Assembly: GCF_001278115.1 (NCBI RefSeq)
Contig: NZ_LIYD01000005.1
Span: 4,063,813-4,127,812, forward strand
Direction: 5' to 3'
Source of the DNA: Flavobacterium akiainvivens
GTDB taxonomy: Bacteria; Bacteroidota; Bacteroidia; Flavobacteriales; Flavobacteriaceae
DNA: 64,000 nucleotides
Made by a program: the position numbers and the translations under genes. Shown here piece after piece: positions 33,780-41,839 of this stretch. The notes under the pieces were generated by a model. That model did no database searches. It was given only the letters and a program-made list of their open reading frames with translations, and was not told the origin of the DNA. Position 1 is the first letter of the stretch. The number at the start of each line of letters is the position of its first letter.

Positions 33780-34151
33780 TTATTTTATAATTCTTCTATG
33801 CTCCAGTGACTTGCTATTAAAATTGGCTATAATGCCAAGCTGTCCTCTGATAAGCCGAACATAATTCAACGTTTGTGCTACGTGAATGTCGACAATGCCG
33901 GTTACAGCTTTTACTTCTAAAATTATATCATCATACACTACAAAATCAGCATAAAACTTGTGAGGTAGTACTATGTCTTTATATTCAATAAAATACTCTT
34001 TTTCTCTCGCAAAAGGAATATTGTTTTTCCTAAATTCATATTCAAGAGCATCTTTATACACTATTTCTAAAAGCCCACCGCCAAGATGCTTATGGACTTC
34101 CATACAAATTCCAACTATTTTGTAATATTCTTCCTTGTGAATTAATTCCAT
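33780..34151 (-). CDS. GxxExxY protein (putative PD-(D/E)XK nuclease fold)
   Basis: 123 residues. The name motif appears as GLLEIVY near residue 26. Further on, FYADFVVYDDIILEVKAV has the Asp...Glu-x-Lys spacing of the PD-(D/E)XK nuclease fold, and HVAQTLNYVRL is the usual family helix. The gene alone fills a 451-bp segment bounded by 25-bp inverted repeats, inserted between miaB and the sigma-54 activator. The termini match a solo hairpin at 60177-60241. Family activity has not been shown biochemically as far as I know. I infer a mobile cassette whose nuclease-like protein may act on its own termini. Confidence 0.88.
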   Translation of the reverse strand: MELIHKEEYYKIVGICMEVHKHLGGGLLEIVYKDALEYEFRKNNIPFAREKEYFIEYKDIVLPHKFYADFVVYDDIILEVKAVTGIVDIHVAQTLNYVRLIRGQLGIIANFNSKSLEHRRIIK

Positions 34152-34161
34152 TTAAATTTGT

Positions 34162-34186
34162 GAAATTCGTGTAATTAGTGGCAAAA
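34162..34186 (-). repeat. right terminal inverted repeat of GxxExxY element
   Basis: Read on the minus strand it begins TTTTGCCACTAATTACACG. It shares GCCACTAATTACAC with the 60.2-kb hairpin. It ends 9 bp before the miaB stop codon. No target-site duplication was evident. Confidence 0.8.
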
Positions 34187-34194
34187 ATCAAATC

Positions 34195-35640
34195 TTACTG
34201 CATTTGGCTGTAACCTATAGCTTCTCCTATTAGGGTTGAAGTTGTACAGTCTGACGTTAATACATTTACAAAATCGCCTGGTTTGTAGTTTCCTTTCGGA
34301 AATACCACTGTGGTGTTCTGTGAGTTACGGCCGCTCCAGTGGGCATCGCTGCGCTTAGATGTTTTTTCAACCAATACCTCTACCACCTGGCCCACAAAAC
34401 GCTCTGTGCGCTTTAGTGCCATGCTTTGTTGCAGGTTAATGATTTCTGTAAGGCGGCGGTTTTTTACCGCGTCCGGAATATCGTCTTCCAGCTTACGGGC
34501 GGCAAGTGTACCGGGACGTTCTGAATAGGCAAACATAAAACCAAAGTCATATTTGCAATGCTCCATAAGGCTAAGCGTGTCCTGGTGGTCTTCTTCAGTC
34601 TCGGTAGGGAAGCCTGCAATCATATCCTGAGATAAAGATATTTCAGGGATAATGCGATATATGTTGTCTACCAGCGTTAGGTATTCCTCACGGGTGTGCT
34701 GGCGGTTCATTTCTTTAAGTATACGTGTGCTGCCGCTTTGCACCGGCAGGTGAATGTACTTGCATATATTATGGTGTTTGGCCATAACCTCTATAACCTC
34801 AAGGTGCATATCCTGCGGGTTGCTGGTACTGAAACGAAAACGCATTTTAGGGTAGGTGGTAGCCACCATATCCAGCAGTTGTGCAAAATCTACGGCTGTG
34901 GCTTTTTGCATTTCGCTGGCTTTTGCATAGTCTTTTTTAAGTCCGCCGCCATACCACAGGTAGCTGTCTACGTTTTGGCCGAGCAGGGTTATTTCTTTAA
35001 AGCCTTTATTCCAAAGGTCTTTAATTTCTTCCATTATGCTTTGCGGCTCGCGGCTGCGCTCACGGCCACGGGTAAACGGCACTACGCAAAACGTACACAT
35101 ATTGTCGCACCCGCGGGTGATTGATACAAATGCGGTAACGCCATTGCTGTTAAGCCTTACAGGTGCAATGTCGCCATAGGTTTCTTCTTTACTCAGGATA
35201 ACGTTTATGGCATCGCGGCCTTCTTCAACTTCTTTAAGCAGGTTGGGCAGGTCTTTGTAGGCATCGGGCCCCACAACCATGTCCACTATTTTTTCTTCCT
35301 CCAGGAACTGGCTTTTTAAACGTTCGGCCATACAGCCCAAAACGCCCACCTTCATGCCCGGGTTTATCTTTTTAACGGCGTTGTATTTTTCCAGCCTTTT
35401 GCGCACGGTTTGCTCTGCCTTATCACGGATAGAGCACGTGTTAACTAACACTAAATCAGCTTCTTCCAGGTTTTGTGTGGTGTTAAAACCTTCATTGGCA
35501 AGTATAGACGCAACAATTTCGCTGTCAGAAAAATTCATCTGGCAGCCGTAGCTTTCTATAAAAAGTTTTTTTGTGTTACCTTCCTTCTGCTCTAAAACAA
35601 GGGCGTTGCCTTGCTTGTTTTCTTCAATAATCTTTTCCAT
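34195..35640 (-). CDS. miaB: tRNA-2-methylthio-N6-isopentenyladenosine synthase MiaB
   Basis: 481 residues from ATG 35640. Methylthiolates i6A37 in tRNAs reading UNN codons. N-terminal MTTase domain with the cluster cysteines in ESYGCQMNF, VNTCSIRD and LGCMAE. Radical-SAM domain with RGCDNMCTFCVVPFTRG (CxxxCxxC). C-terminal TRAM domain (VGQVVEVLVEKTSKRS to VLTSDCTTSTLIGEAI). Promoter box TATCTTTG at 35672. Monocistronic here because a repeat element separates it from the next operon. Confidence 0.97.
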   Translation of the reverse strand: MEKIIEENKQGNALVLEQKEGNTKKLFIESYGCQMNFSDSEIVASILANEGFNTTQNLEEADLVLVNTCSIRDKAEQTVRKRLEKYNAVKKINPGMKVGVLGCMAERLKSQFLEEEKIVDMVVGPDAYKDLPNLLKEVEEGRDAINVILSKEETYGDIAPVRLNSNGVTAFVSITRGCDNMCTFCVVPFTRGRERSREPQSIMEEIKDLWNKGFKEITLLGQNVDSYLWYGGGLKKDYAKASEMQKATAVDFAQLLDMVATTYPKMRFRFSTSNPQDMHLEVIEVMAKHHNICKYIHLPVQSGSTRILKEMNRQHTREEYLTLVDNIYRIIPEISLSQDMIAGFPTETEEDHQDTLSLMEHCKYDFGFMFAYSERPGTLAARKLEDDIPDAVKNRRLTEIINLQQSMALKRTERFVGQVVEVLVEKTSKRSDAHWSGRNSQNTTVVFPKGNYKPGDFVNVLTSDCTTSTLIGEAIGYSQMQ

Positions 35641-35671
35641 ATACACTACTGCATGTGCGTTTTAAGAACGG

Positions 35672-35679
35672 CAAAGATA
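35672..35679 (-). promoter_or_regulatory. -7 promoter box of miaB
   Basis: Minus-strand TATCTTTG, 31 nt before the ATG at 35640. Confidence 0.6.
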
Positions 35680-35743
35680 GTAATAAATTATATATGCCTG
35701 TCAAGTTGGCAGCTATGTTGAAGTTAAAAAATAATATGTAGTA

Positions 35744-35766
35744 ACACCTATATATTATATAGGTGT
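35744..35766. other. 23-bp palindrome between miaB and topA
   Basis: ACACCTATATA, one central T, then TATATAGGTGT. It is perfect and A/T-rich in the centre. It sits 68 bp upstream of the topA -7 box and 65 bp upstream of the miaB box, a position suited to a regulator acting on one or both. No T-run follows. Confidence 0.55.
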
Positions 35767-35833
35767 AGCGTTAAATGTGTATAAAAAACGCACAAATTAA
35801 ATTTGCTGAAATTCAATATTTAAAAAAAACCAA

Positions 35834-35841
35834 TACTTTTG
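35834..35841 (+). promoter_or_regulatory. -7 promoter box of topA
   Basis: TACTTTTG, 18 nt before the ATG at 35860. It excludes the upstream in-frame TTG at 35839 as a start. Confidence 0.65.
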
Positions 35842-35859
35842 CGACCAAAGAAATGTTGT

Positions 35860-38364
35860 ATGGCAAAGAATTTAGTGATTGTTGAGTCGCCTGCAAAGGC
35901 AAAGACCATTGAAAAGTTTTTAGGGAAAGAGTATCAGGTAGAGAGTAGCTATGGCCACATTGCCGATCTCCCGAGCAAGGAAATGGGGGTGGATGTAGAA
36001 AATGGTTTTGCTCCTAAATATGAGGTGTCACCCGATAAAAAATCATTGGTTAAAAAACTCAGGGATCTTTCTAAATCGGCCGAGACCGTTTGGCTGGCTT
36101 CCGATGAAGACCGCGAGGGTGAGGCCATTGCCTGGCACCTGGCGGAAGAACTTAAACTGGACCAAAAGAAAACTAAACGTATTGTTTTTCATGAAATTAC
36201 CAAAACGGCAATACAAAAAGCCATTGAAAACCCAAGGAGTATAGATTATAACCTTGTAAACGCCCAGCAGGCACGCCGCGTGCTCGACAGGCTTGTGGGT
36301 TATGAGCTGTCGCCCGTGCTTTGGAAAAAGGTTAAAAGCGGCCTTTCTGCCGGTAGGGTGCAGTCGGTTTCGGTACGCCTTATTGTAGAGCGCGAACGTG
36401 AGATACAGGGTTTTAATGCGGAAGCTTCTTATACGGTTACTGCCGAGTTTGCAAACGAAGCCGGAAAAACATTTAAGGCCAAGCTGCCTAAAAACTTTAC
36501 TACAAAGCAGGAAGCGCAGGATTTCCTGAATAAAAATATAGGCTCGCAATACAAAGTGGCCGATTTGGAAACCAAGCCTGCCAAGAAATCGCCAGCAGCG
36601 CCGTTTACTACATCTACCCTGCAACAGGAAGCCGCGCGTAAGCTGTACTTCCCGGTAGGGGTAACCATGATGCTGGCGCAAAGGCTGTATGAGGCGGGTC
36701 TTATTACTTATATGAGGACCGACAGTGTTAACCTTAGTAATGAGGCTATGACTGCCGCAGCTGATGAAATAACCCGTTCTTACGGTAAGGAGTTCAGCCG
36801 TCCACGTAATTATAATACTAAGAGCAAAGGGGCGCAGGAGGCGCACGAAGCCATACGCCCTACAGATATGTCTTTGCATGGTGTAAACATAGACCGCGAC
36901 CAGGCCAGGTTGTATGACCTGATTTGGAAGCGCACGCTGGCCTCGCAAATGAGCGATGCTGAACTGGAAAGGACTAACGTTAAAATAGTGGCTAATAACC
37001 ACGGAGAGCAGTTTGCTGCATCGGGCGAGGTGCTTAAGTTTGAAGGTTTCCTTAAAGTATACCTTGAAGGCAGCGATGATGAAGAAACCGAACAGGAAGG
37101 TATGCTGCCGGCACTTCGTGTAAACGAAAGGCTAACTAATAATTATATAACCGCTACCGAGCGTTTTAGCCGTCCGCCTGCCCGCTACACTGAGGCAGCG
37201 CTGGTTAAAAAGCTTGAAGAGCTGGGTATAGGCCGCCCGTCTACCTATGCACCTACCATTAGTACCATCATCAGCAGGAACTATGTTGAAAAGGGTAATT
37301 TTGAAGGTCAGCAACGCAATTATACGCAGCTTACGCTAAAAGGCGCTGATGTTAAAGAGCAACTGCTTAGTGAAAATGTTGGTTCAGATAAAGGCAAACT
37401 GGTGCCAACTGATATTGGTACTATTGTGAATGATTTCCTTGTAAATCACTTCGATACTATTTTAGATTATAATTTTACTGCCAAGGTTGAAGAAGATTTT
37501 GATGCCATTGCTTCAGGAAGTGAAGACTGGACCAAAATGATGGAGGATTTTTACAGCCATTTCCACCCAACGGTAAAAGATGTTGAAAAGAATGCCGACC
37601 GCGAATCGGGCGAGCGTATTTTGGGTACCGACCCAAAAACAGGCAAGCCGGTAAGCGTGCGCCTGGGTAAATTTGGCCCTATGGCACAAATAGGTGAGCC
37701 TGATGACGAAGTAAAACAGTTTGCCAGCCTGTTGCCGGAACAAAATATAGGTACCATAACTCTTGATGAGGCTCTTGGGCTTTTTGCCCTGCCTAAAGCA
37801 TTGGGTACTTATGATGGTGAAGAGGTAGAGGTAAACAACGGCCGTTTTGGCCCGTATGTGCGTTTTGGCAAGCAGTTTATTTCGCTGCCTAAAGGCGAAG
37901 ACCCGCTTGATGTTACATTTGAGCGTGCTAAGGAGCTAATAGGGGAGAAGCAGCAGGCTGATGCTCCTATTGGCGAATATGAAGGCCAGCCGGTGCAAAA
38001 AGGGGTAGGCCGTTTTGGCCCGTTTATAAAATGGAATGGTATCTTTATCAACGTAAGTAAAAAGTATAACTTTGACAGGCTTAGCCAGGACGATATTGTA
38101 AACCTGATTGAAGACAAACTGCAAAAAGACCAGGATAAGGTAATCCATAACTGGGAAAATGAAGGTATTAAGGTTGAAAAAGCCCGTTGGGGGCGTTCGG
38201 TTATCCTGAAAGGCAAGGTTAAGATAGAGTTGAATAAGGATGTTGATGCAGCGGCGCTTACGCTTGACCAGGTTAAGGCCATGATTGAAGAAAAGGCCCC
38301 TGCAAAGAAAACAGCGGCAAAAAAAGCTACAACAACTAAAAAGGCTTCGGCAAAGAAAAAATAA
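35860..38364 (+). CDS. topA: DNA topoisomerase I
   Basis: 834 residues from ATG 35860 (MAKNLVIVESPAKAKTIEKF). Relaxes negative supercoils. Toprim domain at the N-terminus (ASDEDREGEAIAWHLAEEL), catalytic region with the active tyrosine in LITYMRTDSVNLS, then IGRPSTYAPTISTI. The C-terminal part has three to four repeats of the form FGPYVRFGKQF/FGPFIKWNGIF instead of zinc ribbons. The tail is Lys/Ala-rich (KKTAAKKATTTKKASAKKK), as in many Bacteroidota. Next gene starts 3 nt after the stop. Confidence 0.97.
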   Translation: MAKNLVIVESPAKAKTIEKFLGKEYQVESSYGHIADLPSKEMGVDVENGFAPKYEVSPDKKSLVKKLRDLSKSAETVWLASDEDREGEAIAWHLAEELKLDQKKTKRIVFHEITKTAIQKAIENPRSIDYNLVNAQQARRVLDRLVGYELSPVLWKKVKSGLSAGRVQSVSVRLIVEREREIQGFNAEASYTVTAEFANEAGKTFKAKLPKNFTTKQEAQDFLNKNIGSQYKVADLETKPAKKSPAAPFTTSTLQQEAARKLYFPVGVTMMLAQRLYEAGLITYMRTDSVNLSNEAMTAAADEITRSYGKEFSRPRNYNTKSKGAQEAHEAIRPTDMSLHGVNIDRDQARLYDLIWKRTLASQMSDAELERTNVKIVANNHGEQFAASGEVLKFEGFLKVYLEGSDDEETEQEGMLPALRVNERLTNNYITATERFSRPPARYTEAALVKKLEELGIGRPSTYAPTISTIISRNYVEKGNFEGQQRNYTQLTLKGADVKEQLLSENVGSDKGKLVPTDIGTIVNDFLVNHFDTILDYNFTAKVEEDFDAIASGSEDWTKMMEDFYSHFHPTVKDVEKNADRESGERILGTDPKTGKPVSVRLGKFGPMAQIGEPDDEVKQFASLLPEQNIGTITLDEALGLFALPKALGTYDGEEVEVNNGRFGPYVRFGKQFISLPKGEDPLDVTFERAKELIGEKQQADAPIGEYEGQPVQKGVGRFGPFIKWNGIFINVSKKYNFDRLSQDDIVNLIEDKLQKDQDKVIHNWENEGIKVEKARWGRSVILKGKVKIELNKDVDAAALTLDQVKAMIEEKAPAKKTAAKKATTTKKASAKKK

Positions 38365-38367
38365 TAC

Positions 38368-39516
38368 ATGGGTTTAGAATTTTTACAACCTGTTGAAAAT
38401 ACGCTGTATGAATATATAACCGCCCTGCCGGAACAGGCGCTGGGCAGGAAAACTGTTTTTCATACCGAAGATAATTTTCCGGAGTTTGAAGCCGGCAGTA
38501 TAGCAATTATAGGTGTTTTTGAAAACCGTGGGCTTGATGAAGAAAGGCCACATGTGCACCTTAACTACATTCGTAAAGAGTTTTACAGCCTTTATCCGGG
38601 CAACTGGCACGTTCCTGTTGTTGATTTAGGCAATATTAAAGAAGGGGCATCTTTGCAGGATACCTATTATGCGGTAAAAAGCATTGCTGCGGCTCTTATA
38701 AAGCAACGTGTGCTCCTTGTAGTGCTGGGAGGGTCGCAAGACCTTACTTATGCCATTTACAGGGGGTATGACGTCCTTGAGCAAATGGTAAACGTGGTGT
38801 CTGTTGACAGCCGTTTTGATTTTGGTAAGGGAAATGATGAAATTTCAGCTTCGTCATACCTTACTTCTATGATAATGGATGAGCCACATAATATGTTTAG
38901 CTACACAAACCTTGGGTATCAAACGTATTATAACCCACAGGAAGAGATAGATTTAATTGAAAAATTATACTTTGACGCCTATCGTTTGGGTGAAGTTTGC
39001 AACGATACTACCCTTGCTGAACCTGTAATGCGTGATGCAGACCTTGTAAGCATTGATTTGGGTGTAGTAAAATCAGGTGATTCAGGAAATATTGTTAAAT
39101 TTATCCCAAATGGTTTTGATGGCAAAGAAATTTGTATTTTAGCGCGGTACGCCGGGATAAGTGACAAGGTTACTTCTTTTGGTGTGTTTAACCACTCAGA
39201 TACCCGTCAGGAAGCGGGGTTGGTAGCACAAATATTGTGGTATTTTATAGAGGGGGTTAATTACAGGAGCAATGAATATCCGTTCGGCAGCCGCGAGCAT
39301 TATATAAAGTACATCGTAACCGGCGAAGAAGAAGAGCTTATTTTCTATAAAAGCGACAAGACTGAGCGGTGGTGGATGGAGTTACAGGCGCCCGGCGTCA
39401 ATACTAAATTGAAAAAGGCTGCGTTATTACCGTGTAGTTATAAAGATTACCTGAGCGCGTGTAATGACGAGGTGCCGGAGAGATTGTGGAAAGCTCAAAG
39501 AAAAAACATTATTTAA
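38368..39516 (+). CDS. arginase-fold protein lacking metal ligands
   Basis: 382 residues, usually labelled formimidoylglutamase or arginase-like. The ureohydrolase framework is clear (VLLVVLGGSQDLTYAI; NVVSVDSRFDFGKG; DADLVSIDLGVVKSGD), but the metal site is damaged. The family GGxH histidine is Gln124, the His of DAHxD is Arg149, and the second Asp of DxD is Gly232. Asp147, Asp151 and Asp230 remain. Hydrolase activity is therefore unlikely. It lies 3 nt after topA and 149 nt before gldK. The protein is otherwise intact, so I infer a structural or regulatory role, perhaps for gliding/T9SS. It is not a HutG for the hutU at 52.9 kb. Confidence 0.85.
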   Translation: MGLEFLQPVENTLYEYITALPEQALGRKTVFHTEDNFPEFEAGSIAIIGVFENRGLDEERPHVHLNYIRKEFYSLYPGNWHVPVVDLGNIKEGASLQDTYYAVKSIAAALIKQRVLLVVLGGSQDLTYAIYRGYDVLEQMVNVVSVDSRFDFGKGNDEISASSYLTSMIMDEPHNMFSYTNLGYQTYYNPQEEIDLIEKLYFDAYRLGEVCNDTTLAEPVMRDADLVSIDLGVVKSGDSGNIVKFIPNGFDGKEICILARYAGISDKVTSFGVFNHSDTRQEAGLVAQILWYFIEGVNYRSNEYPFGSREHYIKYIVTGEEEELIFYKSDKTERWWMELQAPGVNTKLKKAALLPCSYKDYLSACNDEVPERLWKAQRKNII

Positions 39517-39664
39517 CGGTATTGTTACAAAAAATGCCTGTTTTTGACCGTCTTATCAAATAATTTCAGGAAAGGTTGGTTTTTTCTTTAAAAAAATTGT
39601 TTTTTTCAAAATAAATAAATAGGTTTACGCCCTTAAAATAGAATTACATTAATAACCCAAATTT

Positions 39665-41050
39665 ATGAAGAAGTTCATTGCATTAACAGCAACTTTATCT
39701 TTACTAATCAGCTGTGGTTCCAGTGATCGTGGGGAACTGGTAGGTGTTAAAGGAAAGAAGTGGAGGCCGGAGAAGCCTTATGGTATGGCTCTGGTTCCGG
39801 GTGGCGCTTACATTATGGGTAAGTCTGACGAGGATTTGGCTAATGTGCAGGACGCTCCTACAAAAACGGTTACTGTTCGTTCGTTTTACATGGATGAGAC
39901 AGAGATTACTAACAGCGAGTATCGCCAGTTCATAGAGTGGGTTAAAGATTCTACTATCAGGACAAGGCTTGCTATTCTTGCTGATGAGCAGGGGCAAACC
40001 CCGGGTAGCGGTGGTATAGGCGAGTATGCCTTTAAAGATCAGTCTACAGAAGGTGAAGAGAAATCTCCGTATGATACTTATATGGAAGAAAACTACTGGA
40101 GCCTTGGTACAGATGATGATATGTATGCCGGCCGCAAGCTTAACCACAAGCCTAAACTTATTAAGGATGTTCAGAAATATCCTGATGAGTATTATGTAGA
40201 AGTTATGGACTCTATGTATCTTCCTGAGTCTGAATCATACAATGGGTTAAGGACTATAGATGTAACTAAGCTTGTGTTTAAATACACCTGGATGGATATA
40301 GATGCTGCTGCCAAAGATAAGACTACGGGTATCAGCAGGACTAAAAGGAGTAAGTATCTTAAAACAGAACCGGTAGCGGTTTATCCTGATACTACTGCCT
40401 GGATTAAAGACTTTGCTTATTCTTACAATGAGCCAATGCATAACGATTACTTTTGGCATGACGCTTACGGCGAATATCCTGTAGTGGGTGTTAACTGGAA
40501 GCAGGCAAAAGCATTTTGTGCATGGAGGACTCTTAATAAAAACGCTTACCAAAAAGAAAAGAAAAGGCAGTTTGTAAACTCTTTCCGTCTTCCAACTGAA
40601 GCGGAGTGGGAATATGCTGCACGTGGTGGCCTGCAATCAGCAACTTATCCTTGGGGTGGTCCTTACTCTAAAAATGATACAGGTTGTTTCCTTGCTAACT
40701 TTAAGCCAAACCGTGGAGACTATGCGGCAGACGGTGCCCTTTATACAGTGGAGGCAGAATCTTTTGATCCTAACGGCTACAACCTGTTTAATATGTCGGG
40801 TAACGTATCTGAGTGGACAGATTCTTCTTATGATGCTAACTCTTATGAGTATGTTTCTACAATGAACCCTAACGCTTCTGAGGCAGCAAACAAGCGTAAA
40901 GTAATCCGTGGTGGTTCTTGGAAAGATGTTTCTTATTTCCTTCAGGTTAGTACACGTGACTGGGAATATGCAGACTCTGCAAGGAGCTACATAGGTTTCA
41001 GGACAGTTCAGGATTACATGGGTACACAAAATACTGCTAACGGCAGGTAA
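39665..41050 (+). CDS. gldK: gliding motility / T9SS lipoprotein GldK
   Basis: 461 residues with lipobox LISC (Cys17). The body is a formylglycine-generating-enzyme-like (SUMF1) domain: MALVPGGAYIMGKSDED, VRSFYMDETEITNSEYRQFI, RLPTEAEWEYAARGG, FNMSGNVSEWTDSS and VIRGGSWKD. With GldN it forms a ring on the periplasmic side of the outer membrane in the type IX secretion machine; the fold is not used as an enzyme there. First gene of gldK-L-M-N. Codons are rich in T-ending forms compared with neighbours, consistent with high expression. Confidence 0.97.
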   Translation: MKKFIALTATLSLLISCGSSDRGELVGVKGKKWRPEKPYGMALVPGGAYIMGKSDEDLANVQDAPTKTVTVRSFYMDETEITNSEYRQFIEWVKDSTIRTRLAILADEQGQTPGSGGIGEYAFKDQSTEGEEKSPYDTYMEENYWSLGTDDDMYAGRKLNHKPKLIKDVQKYPDEYYVEVMDSMYLPESESYNGLRTIDVTKLVFKYTWMDIDAAAKDKTTGISRTKRSKYLKTEPVAVYPDTTAWIKDFAYSYNEPMHNDYFWHDAYGEYPVVGVNWKQAKAFCAWRTLNKNAYQKEKKRQFVNSFRLPTEAEWEYAARGGLQSATYPWGGPYSKNDTGCFLANFKPNRGDYAADGALYTVEAESFDPNGYNLFNMSGNVSEWTDSSYDANSYEYVSTMNPNASEAANKRKVIRGGSWKDVSYFLQVSTRDWEYADSARSYIGFRTVQDYMGTQNTANGR

Positions 41051-41145
41051 TTCACAATAATTTTAATCGAGAGTAACCAACTCAAATTTATTTTTTGAAT
41101 ATTTAAAATTAATTAACTTAACTAAAAACTAAATTTTATTTTATT

Positions 41146-41784
41146 ATGGCACTACCACAAAGAGTTATGAACATGGCCTATGGTCTTGGAGCTGCGGTTG
41201 TAATTATTGGAGCACTTTTTAAATTGATGCACTGGCCGGGCGCAAGTGAGATGCTTATTGCCGGTCTTGGTACTGAGGCGTTCATTTTTGCTCTTTCTGC
41301 TTTTGAACCAATTCACAAAGAGCTTGACTGGTCTTTAGTTTACCCTGAACTTGCAGGTGGCGAGGCTAAAGAGAAAAAAGCAGTTGCTAAAAAAGAAAAT
41401 CCTACTGAAGCTCAGGGTCTGCTTTCTCAAAAACTTGACAACCTGCTTAAAGAAGCTAAAATCGATGGTGAGCTTATGGCAAGCCTTGGTAGCAGCATCA
41501 AAAACTTCGAATCTGCTGCAAAAGGTATCGCTCCTACAGTAGACGCAGTTGCTTCAACTAAAAAATACAGCGAAGAAATGACTTCAGCTGCCCAGCAAAT
41601 GGAAGCCCTTAACGGCCTTTACAAAGTTCAGCTTGACAGCGCTGAGCGTAATGCTGCTGCTAACAGGGAAATAGCTGAAAACGCTTCTAAACTACAACAG
41701 GAAATGTCTGCTATGACTAAGAATATCGCTCAGCTTAACAGCGTTTATGGCGGTATGCTTTCTGCAATGGGTAACAGGGCTTAA
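41146..41784 (+). CDS. gldL: gliding motility / T9SS motor protein GldL
   Basis: 212 residues. Two inner-membrane helices (about 11-28 and 37-54), with Lys26 and Glu44 in or beside them at positions that match the charged residues important in studied GldL/PorL. The rest is a cytosolic coiled-coil-like region. GldL pentamers around GldM dimers turn proton flow into motion that powers T9SS and gliding. 95 nt after gldK and 55 nt before gldM. Confidence 0.97.
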   Translation: MALPQRVMNMAYGLGAAVVIIGALFKLMHWPGASEMLIAGLGTEAFIFALSAFEPIHKELDWSLVYPELAGGEAKEKKAVAKKENPTEAQGLLSQKLDNLLKEAKIDGELMASLGSSIKNFESAAKGIAPTVDAVASTKKYSEEMTSAAQQMEALNGLYKVQLDSAERNAAANREIAENASKLQQEMSAMTKNIAQLNSVYGGMLSAMGNRA

Positions 41785-41839
41785 TTAGCTAATTAGTATC
41801 CTTATTATATAACTAAAAAACAAGAAAGACTAATTAGAA

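Noticed and set aside
33780-34151. GxxExxY gene as part of a defence island because of its nuclease-like fold
   Set aside because: No restriction, CBASS, Abi or similar genes lie nearby; both neighbours are housekeeping genes. The inverted repeats fit a mobile cassette better.
36043-37002. 319-codon open frame on the minus strand inside topA
   Set aside because: Shadow of the topA coding frame; composition and lack of motifs show it is not a gene.
38368-39516. Annotation as HutG completing a histidine pathway with hutU
   Set aside because: Three metal-ligand residues are lost and the gene is 14 kb from hutU in a different operon.
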